From: Bacillota bacterium
Lineage (GTDB): Bacteria; Bacillota; Clostridia; Christensenellales; Aristaeellaceae
Reading direction: 5' to 3'
NCBI GenBank assembly: GCA_023396045.1
Contig: JAEWXD010000065.1
Coordinates: forward strand, 1 to 9,000
DNA: 9,000 nt
This document shows positions 5,008 through 9,000 of the stretch, one piece after another. Position numbers and translations under genes: made by a program. The notes below the pieces were generated by a model. That model worked only from the letters and a program-made list of their open reading frames with translations. It was not told where the DNA came from and ran no database searches. How positions within the stretch are numbered: the stretch's first letter is position 1; every line of letters begins with the position of its first letter.

Positions 5008-6350
5008 TGAAACGACCTATTTTTTCCATGCTTCAAAATGCAGGGGTACGCACTTCTCTGCATATGCCGGGGCATCATGGTAAAGCCCTGTTTCAATATG
5101 ACTTTTTTGGTTTGGATACTACAGAGCTTCCCATAACGGATAATCTGTATGCTCCACAAACTGCCATTGCTGAAGCACAGGCGTTACTTGCACAGTCTTG
5201 CAATGTTGCCCATGCTCATTTTTTGCACAACGGTGCAACTGCTGGCATACAAGCCATGCTTTTGTATGCAAAGCATAAGGGCAACAAAATCATTTTGCAG
5301 CGCAATTCTCATATTAGTGTGTATAATTATTGTGCCATATTAAACCTCGAGCCTATTTTTGTGTACGAGCACTATACAGAAAATGGAATTCCTTATGTAA
5401 GGGCAGAAGATATTCTGCAAGCCATGCAAGCCAATCCTAATGCTTGTGCTGTACTACTCACTTCCCCAAACTATTATGGTGTGTGTGTGGATATTGCAAC
5501 TATTGCTAAGTGTGCTCATCAATTAAATATGCTTGTGTTGGTAGATGAGGCGCATGGTGCCCATTTAAACTGGTGCAAAACTATAAAAAATGCCGGTGCT
5601 TATGGTGCAGACATCTTTGTGCAAAGCCCACATAAAACACTGCCTTGCCTTACATCCAACGCTTGGATATTGAATCGTACCCAAGACGATGCTTTGCTTA
5701 ACCAATGCTTGCGTATGGTGCAAACCTCAAGCCCGTCCTTTCTCAATCTTATGGTTATGGACGATGTTCGAGCCTATTTAGAAGCTCATGCAGATATAGA
5801 AGCGGTACAAGCAAGTATAGCTGCTTTTGCACAAAGCTTGCCAAAGGAAATCTATCATGTATTACAACAAGAGGATGTTCCTTGCGTCTTAGACACTACA
5901 AGACTTGTGATTCAGTGTGCGCAGGGCGGTTATGCAGTGCAAACAGCGCTTGCCAATTGCCATATAGATGTAGAAATGGCAGATGAAAAACACATCGTTT
6001 GTATTGTTTCTATGTTGCCAAGCAAGTGCAAAGAACAGTTACAAGCTTTACAAGAAGCACTTTCTACTATTGCTTGTATAACACAAATAAGCAAAGTACA
6101 AAGAACGAACAGTAAAACCATACAAGTCATGCCCTTGCAAGTAGCCTTCTATGCAAGTAAGGAAGAAGTTCCACTTGCAAAATCTGCTGGCAGAATCTGT
6201 GGCACAGTAGCAGGTTTTTATCCGCCCGGTACCCCACAAATTATATGGGGCGAGAAAATTGATGAACAGCTTGCAAAGCAGTTTGTAAGCATGCCACAAG
6301 ATACTACTTTTGGTATTTTTAAAGGCAACATTTTATGCGTAAAGGAGTAG
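5007..6350 (+). CDS. Orn/Lys/Arg decarboxylase-family PLP enzyme (SpeA/YaaO-like)
   Basis: A 447-residue fold-type I PLP enzyme. Visible motifs in order are SLHMPGHHG (17-25), ITDNLY (43-48), HFLHNGATAGIQAML (71-85), VLLTSPNYYGVCVDI (149-163), VLVDEAHGAHL (177-187) with D180 and H183 of the cofactor site, and QSPHKTLP (206-213) with K210, the Schiff-base lysine. The C-terminal domain has AGRICGTVAGFYPPGTPQIIWGE (394-416). Such enzymes decarboxylate lysine, arginine or ornithine to diamines or agmatine; substrate choice cannot be read here. It lacks the N-terminal wing domain of the large enterobacterial inducible enzymes and is slightly shorter than B. subtilis SpeA/YaaO. The B. subtilis homologue yaaO also sits next to tmk, so this neighbourhood is conserved. 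The start ATG overlaps the preceding stop by one base. The last codons contain the ribosome site for the next gene. Confidence 0.9.
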   Translation: MKRPIFSMLQNAGVRTSLHMPGHHGKALFQYDFFGLDTTELPITDNLYAPQTAIAEAQALLAQSCNVAHAHFLHNGATAGIQAMLLYAKHKGNKIILQRNSHISVYNYCAILNLEPIFVYEHYTENGIPYVRAEDILQAMQANPNACAVLLTSPNYYGVCVDIATIAKCAHQLNMLVLVDEAHGAHLNWCKTIKNAGAYGADIFVQSPHKTLPCLTSNAWILNRTQDDALLNQCLRMVQTSSPSFLNLMVMDDVRAYLEAHADIEAVQASIAAFAQSLPKEIYHVLQQEDVPCVLDTTRLVIQCAQGGYAVQTALANCHIDVEMADEKHIVCIVSMLPSKCKEQLQALQEALSTIACITQISKVQRTNSKTIQVMPLQVAFYASKEEVPLAKSAGRICGTVAGFYPPGTPQIIWGEKIDEQLAKQFVSMPQDTTFGIFKGNILCVKE

Positions 6351-6352
6351 CC

Positions 6353-7648
6353 ATGAACTACGATTTATATATTTTTGATTATGACGGCACTGTGTGCAAT
6401 TCTTTTGAGGGTTTTAAATCCTCTGTTGCCTATATGCTGGAATATTTTCACTTACCGGTGCCTTCAGATGATACTATTCGCAGTTGCATTGGCCCGCCGC
6501 TATTGCATTCGCTTACATGTATTTTAAAAGTGGATCCGGCTTTGCATGAAGAAGCATCTATTATATATAGAAAGCATTTTACAGAGTATGGTAACCAATA
6601 CTTCTCTATGTATGCAGGTATTCGTACCGTATTGCAATCCTTGCGTCAAAGCGGGGCAAAAGTTGCACTGGCAACCTCTAAACCCATTGGCCCCACCCTT
6701 ACATTGCTAAAACAATTTGGCTTAACAGAACTTTTTGATTCTATCAACGCACCAGAAAACGACAAGGTGAAGAATTCTAAAGAGTTTGCTATTGGTGAGG
6801 CGCTTAAAGTGCCTCACGCCAGTGCTGTAATGATAGGCGATAGAAAATATGACGCACAAGGTGCAAAATTTCACAATGTTGATTTTGTAGGTGTAAACTA
6901 TGGCTTCGCAGATGCTGGTGAGCTGGAAGCCACAGAGGCTATTGCCGTTGCAGAAAGTCCCATGGATTTATTGCGTATTTTTAACGTTCCGGCAATTACA
7001 GGCAAATTTATTTCTATGGAAGGTATGGATGGCTGTGGCAAAACCACCCAATTACATCTCTTGCAAGAAAAGCTTAATAAATTCGGGTTCTTGTTTGACT
7101 ATACCAGAGAACCAGGTGGTACTGCCATTGGCGAAAAAATCAGAGAGCTTGTGCTTTCTGTAGAAAACAGTGAAATGTGTGCAAGAACAGAGGCCTTGCT
7201 TTATGCAGCTGCCAGGGCACAACATGTAGAGCAACGCATTAAACCAAGTTTGCAAACAGGTAAACATGTGCTCTGTGATCGCTTTGTAGATTCCTCCATC
7301 GCTTACCAAGGCGGTGGTAGAAAACTTGGCAAAAACAATGTGCAAGCCATCAATGCCTTTGCTATAGATCAAACCATGCCGGATAAAACCATATATTTGA
7401 GCATGGATGCAGAAAAATCTTTGCAACGCAGGGTACAAGCCAGCGTATTGGATAGATTGGAAAGTGAAAAAACAGAGTTTTTCTTGCAAACCAAAGCCGT
7501 ATACGATGCCTTGGTGCAAGAAAATCCAGAGCGTTTTATTGAAATCAATGCGGATGACACCATAGAAAACATAGCAGACCAAGTGTTTTTTAAACTGGTA
7601 AGCTATTTAGAACCACAGGTAAATTGGGAAGCGTGTAAACATGAGTAA
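6353..7648 (+). CDS. tmk: Fusion of a HAD-family phosphatase and thymidylate kinase (dTMP kinase)
   Basis: A 431-residue, two-domain protein. Residues 1-210 are a HAD hydrolase of the phosphoglycolate/pyrophosphate phosphatase (Gph/PpaX) type: motif I IFDYDGT (7-13, D9 and D11), a helical cap, motif II ATSKP (107-111), a motif III Lys around K138-K143, and motif IV GDRKYD (162-167). Residues 217-425 are a complete thymidylate kinase: P-loop EGMDGCGKTT (223-232), TREPGGTAIGEKIR (251-264), the DRF signature CDRFVDSSIAYQGGGR (308-323), and a lid region RVQASVLDRLESEK (360-373). Tmk makes dTDP from dTMP for DNA synthesis and is normally essential. All motifs of both halves are intact, and the linker is only about six residues, with no stop or frameshift. 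The start is ATG 6353 with AAAGGAG (6341-6347) five nt upstream; an ATG at 6335 precedes that site. The gene overlaps mnmA by 8 nt. The substrate of the HAD half is unknown. Confidence 0.93.
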   Translation: MNYDLYIFDYDGTVCNSFEGFKSSVAYMLEYFHLPVPSDDTIRSCIGPPLLHSLTCILKVDPALHEEASIIYRKHFTEYGNQYFSMYAGIRTVLQSLRQSGAKVALATSKPIGPTLTLLKQFGLTELFDSINAPENDKVKNSKEFAIGEALKVPHASAVMIGDRKYDAQGAKFHNVDFVGVNYGFADAGELEATEAIAVAESPMDLLRIFNVPAITGKFISMEGMDGCGKTTQLHLLQEKLNKFGFLFDYTREPGGTAIGEKIRELVLSVENSEMCARTEALLYAAARAQHVEQRIKPSLQTGKHVLCDRFVDSSIAYQGGGRKLGKNNVQAINAFAIDQTMPDKTIYLSMDAEKSLQRRVQASVLDRLESEKTEFFLQTKAVYDALVQENPERFIEINADDTIENIADQVFFKLVSYLEPQVNWEACKHE

Positions 7649-8753
7649 TTTTGATTCTTTTGTCAATAAAGATGAAATGGTAGTTGTAGGTATGTCCGGT
7701 GGAGTAGATTCCTCCGTTACAGCGTACAGACTTAAAAAAGCCGGCTATAATGTTGTTGGTATCTTTATGAAAAACTGGGATGAAACCGACGATAACGGAA
7801 TTTGTACTGCAGAAAACGACTGGAAAGATGTACAAAAAGTCTGCGCCCATATAGATATCCCATACTATTCTGTGAATTTTGAAAAAGAATATTGGGATAG
7901 GGTGTTCAGTTTGTTCTTGAAAGAATATAAAGCAGGCAGAACTCCCAACCCGGATGTGCTATGCAATAGAGAAATCAAATTCAAAGCCTTTTTAGACTAT
8001 GCACAACAACTGGGGGCAAAACACATTGCTACCGGGCATTTTGTGCAACGTAGAGATATTGACGGCAAAGCCCATCTTATAAAAGGTATAGATCCTAACA
8101 AAGACCAAAGTTACTTTTTATACATGCTCAAAGAAGCACAAATTGCAAAGGCTGTTTTTCCGGTGGGGGATATTACTAAGCAGGAAGTGCGTAAAATTGC
8201 AGAAGAAATCAACTTGCCCGTAAGTGCAAAAAAAGATTCTACCGGCGTATGTTTTATTGGTGAACGCAATTTTAAAAACTTTCTGAAAGCCTATTTGCCG
8301 GCACAAAAAGGCTATATGCGTTCTGTAGATGGTGAAATCGTAGGCGAGCATGAGGGGCTTATGTATTATACGCTTGGTCAAAGGCGTGGCTTGGGCATCG
8401 GCGGCAGAGGCGATGGACGCAGCTGGTTTGTAGTAGACAAAGATATGCAAAATAACGAACTCATCGTTTCCCAGGGGGAAGACAGTCCGCTGCTTTATAG
8501 CCATGTATCTTATGCACAAGAAATTACTTGGATTAACGATGCACCTATGAAGGAAGGGCAAAACTTCACCTGCAAAGCAAAGTTTAGATATAGGCAACCC
8601 GATCAAGAAGTTGTAGTAAATTATCAAGGGGATACCTTAACAGTAATATCCAAAGAACCACAGCGTGCAGTAACGCCGGGGCAAAGTGTTGTTTTGTATA
8701 AAGACGATATTTGTTTGGGTGGCGCGATAATTACAAATAGCGAACGAAAATAA
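7641..8753 (+). CDS. mnmA: tRNA-specific 2-thiouridylase MnmA
   Basis: A 370-residue enzyme that installs the 2-thio group on wobble U34 of tRNA-Lys, -Glu and -Gln, using ATP and a persulfide sulfur donor. Visible motifs are the PP-loop GMSGGVDSSV (17-26), IFMKNWDE (41-48), TPNPDVLCNREIKF (101-114) with catalytic C108, IATGHF (129-134), DQSYFLYML (155-163), KKDSTGVCFIGERNFKNFL (197-215) with the second catalytic C204, and YYTLGQRRGLGIGG (242-255). The C-terminal beta-barrel region has RYRQPD (316-321) and PGQSVVLYKDDICLGGAII (346-364). The length is normal for the family. The start ATG overlaps the tmk stop by 8 nt, with a weak GGGAAG site (7626-7631) upstream; M13 (7677) is a possible shorter start. 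No hairpin terminator is visible after it before the rrn promoter. Confidence 0.96.
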   Translation: MSNFDSFVNKDEMVVVGMSGGVDSSVTAYRLKKAGYNVVGIFMKNWDETDDNGICTAENDWKDVQKVCAHIDIPYYSVNFEKEYWDRVFSLFLKEYKAGRTPNPDVLCNREIKFKAFLDYAQQLGAKHIATGHFVQRRDIDGKAHLIKGIDPNKDQSYFLYMLKEAQIAKAVFPVGDITKQEVRKIAEEINLPVSAKKDSTGVCFIGERNFKNFLKAYLPAQKGYMRSVDGEIVGEHEGLMYYTLGQRRGLGIGGRGDGRSWFVVDKDMQNNELIVSQGEDSPLLYSHVSYAQEITWINDAPMKEGQNFTCKAKFRYRQPDQEVVVNYQGDTLTVISKEPQRAVTPGQSVVLYKDDICLGGAIITNSERK

Positions 8754-8834
8754 ATTATATTAGATTAAAATTTAAAAATAGAGGATAATATACGAACTAT
8801 AAAACACATAAATCGTAATATAATTCGCAAATAT

Positions 8835-8892
8835 AAAAAAACGGCAAAAAAACCAAAAAAAACGCAAAAAAATGAAAAAAAGTGCAAAAAAA
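8835..8892 (+). promoter_or_regulatory. Phased A-tracts (curved DNA/UP element) upstream of the rrn promoter
   Basis: Six runs of seven or eight A begin at 8835, 8846, 8855, 8866, 8875 and 8886, so they repeat every 9-11 bp (mean about 10.2). They are separated by short spacers and end three bases before the -35 box. Tracts in helical phase bend DNA, and A-rich DNA at this position binds the RNA polymerase alpha C-terminal domains as an UP element. This strongly suggests a highly active promoter. Confidence 0.82.
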
Positions 8893-8895
8893 GAG

Positions 8896-8924
8896 TTGAC
8901 AGAGGGAGGAGTGTATGCTAATAT
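8896..8924 (+). promoter_or_regulatory. Ribosomal RNA operon promoter
   Basis: A perfect TTGACA (8896-8901) and TAATAT (8919-8924) are 17 bp apart, with an extended -10 TG at 8916-8917. Transcription should start near 8931. The combination with the phased A-tracts and the following leader is typical of Gram-positive rrn promoters. Confidence 0.85.
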
Positions 8925-8930
8925 AGATTT

Positions 8931-9000
8931 TGTCGTCAGCGAGACGACGCGAACCTTGAAAACGATACAGAAGAAACAGAAAGATAGCGAATTTAACGAC
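8931..9000 (+). other. 5' leader of an rRNA operon (16S gene beyond the window)
   Basis: The predicted transcript opens with a 6-bp hairpin GTCGTC/GACGAC (8932-8937 with 8943-8948, loop AGCGA). It continues into GAACCTTGAAAACGATACAG and a purine-rich stretch that resembles the leader and spacer sequences ahead of 16S and 23S genes in Bacillota ('TTTGAAAACT...'). No 16S sequence is reached before the window ends, so the rRNA identity is inferred from the promoter and leader. Confidence 0.68.

Noticed and set aside
7052..7582. Long minus-strand open frame (176 codons) opposite the thymidylate kinase half.
   Set aside because: The + strand frame here has every Tmk motif. The minus frame has no recognisable domain and no ribosome site, and is a shadow.
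6962..7648. Separate thymidylate kinase gene starting at the internal ATG 6962.
   Set aside because: The frame runs unbroken from the HAD half, the internal ATG lies within the end of the HAD domain, and no good ribosome site precedes it.
8118..8627. Minus-strand open frame of 169 codons inside mnmA.
   Set aside because: It is antisense to conserved MnmA motifs, has Cys/Phe-rich composition without any family pattern, and shows no promoter or ribosome site.
8835..8892. Regular A-rich repeat as a CRISPR-like or satellite array.
   Set aside because: The period is about 10 bp, there are no spacers of protospacer length, and its place before a TTGACA box is explained by promoter architecture.

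Overview
The window reads as chromosomal DNA of a low-GC, Gram-positive-type anaerobe (Bacillota, probably Clostridia). The basis is A/T-rich spacers, strong AAAGGAG ribosome sites, a DUF3842 protein, an ECF-type S component, a SpeA/YaaO-like decarboxylase beside thymidylate kinase (a known Bacillota neighbourhood), and rRNA elements of Gram-positive type. Genus cannot be told from this sequence. All supported genes are on the + strand, and the window lies between two ribosomal RNA operons: it opens inside a 5S rRNA gene and ends in the promoter and leader of what is very probably the next rrn operon.

Region 1 (1-2135): the 3' part of a 5S gene and its terminator are followed by a two-gene arsenosugar-type cassette (an AhpD-like peroxidase-family protein and the radical SAM protein ArsS), then a second, complete, isolated 5S gene with its own candidate promoter and terminator. 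The cassette is therefore bracketed by direct 5S repeats. ArsS is the most striking gene. Its frame appears to stop at a TGA exactly where family members carry the C-terminal Cys of the GSSC motif. A hairpin of bacterial SECIS geometry follows, and the frame closes seven codons later, so I read it as a selenoprotein. Its 5' end is also odd: a strong Shine-Dalgarno sequence points to an ATC codon rather than to ATG, GTG or TTG.

Region 2 (2136-3633): a DUF3842 protein overlaps by a few bases a P-loop kinase of the uridine kinase/phosphoribulokinase type that has a long unassigned N-terminal part.

Region 3 (3634-4345): an ECF transporter S component lies behind a structured leader with mutually exclusive hairpins around its ribosome site, and is closed by a very strong terminator.

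Region 4 (4346-8753): a tightly packed operon holds a membrane-anchored protein of unknown role, an Orn/Lys/Arg decarboxylase-family PLP enzyme, a one-chain fusion of a HAD phosphatase with thymidylate kinase, and the tRNA 2-thiouridylase MnmA. Gene borders here are 1-nt overlap, 2-nt gap and 8-nt overlap.

Region 5 (8754-9000): six A-tracts repeating at about 10 bp lead directly into a strong extended -10 promoter and a leader with a 5' hairpin, the expected start of an rRNA operon whose 16S gene would lie just outside the window.
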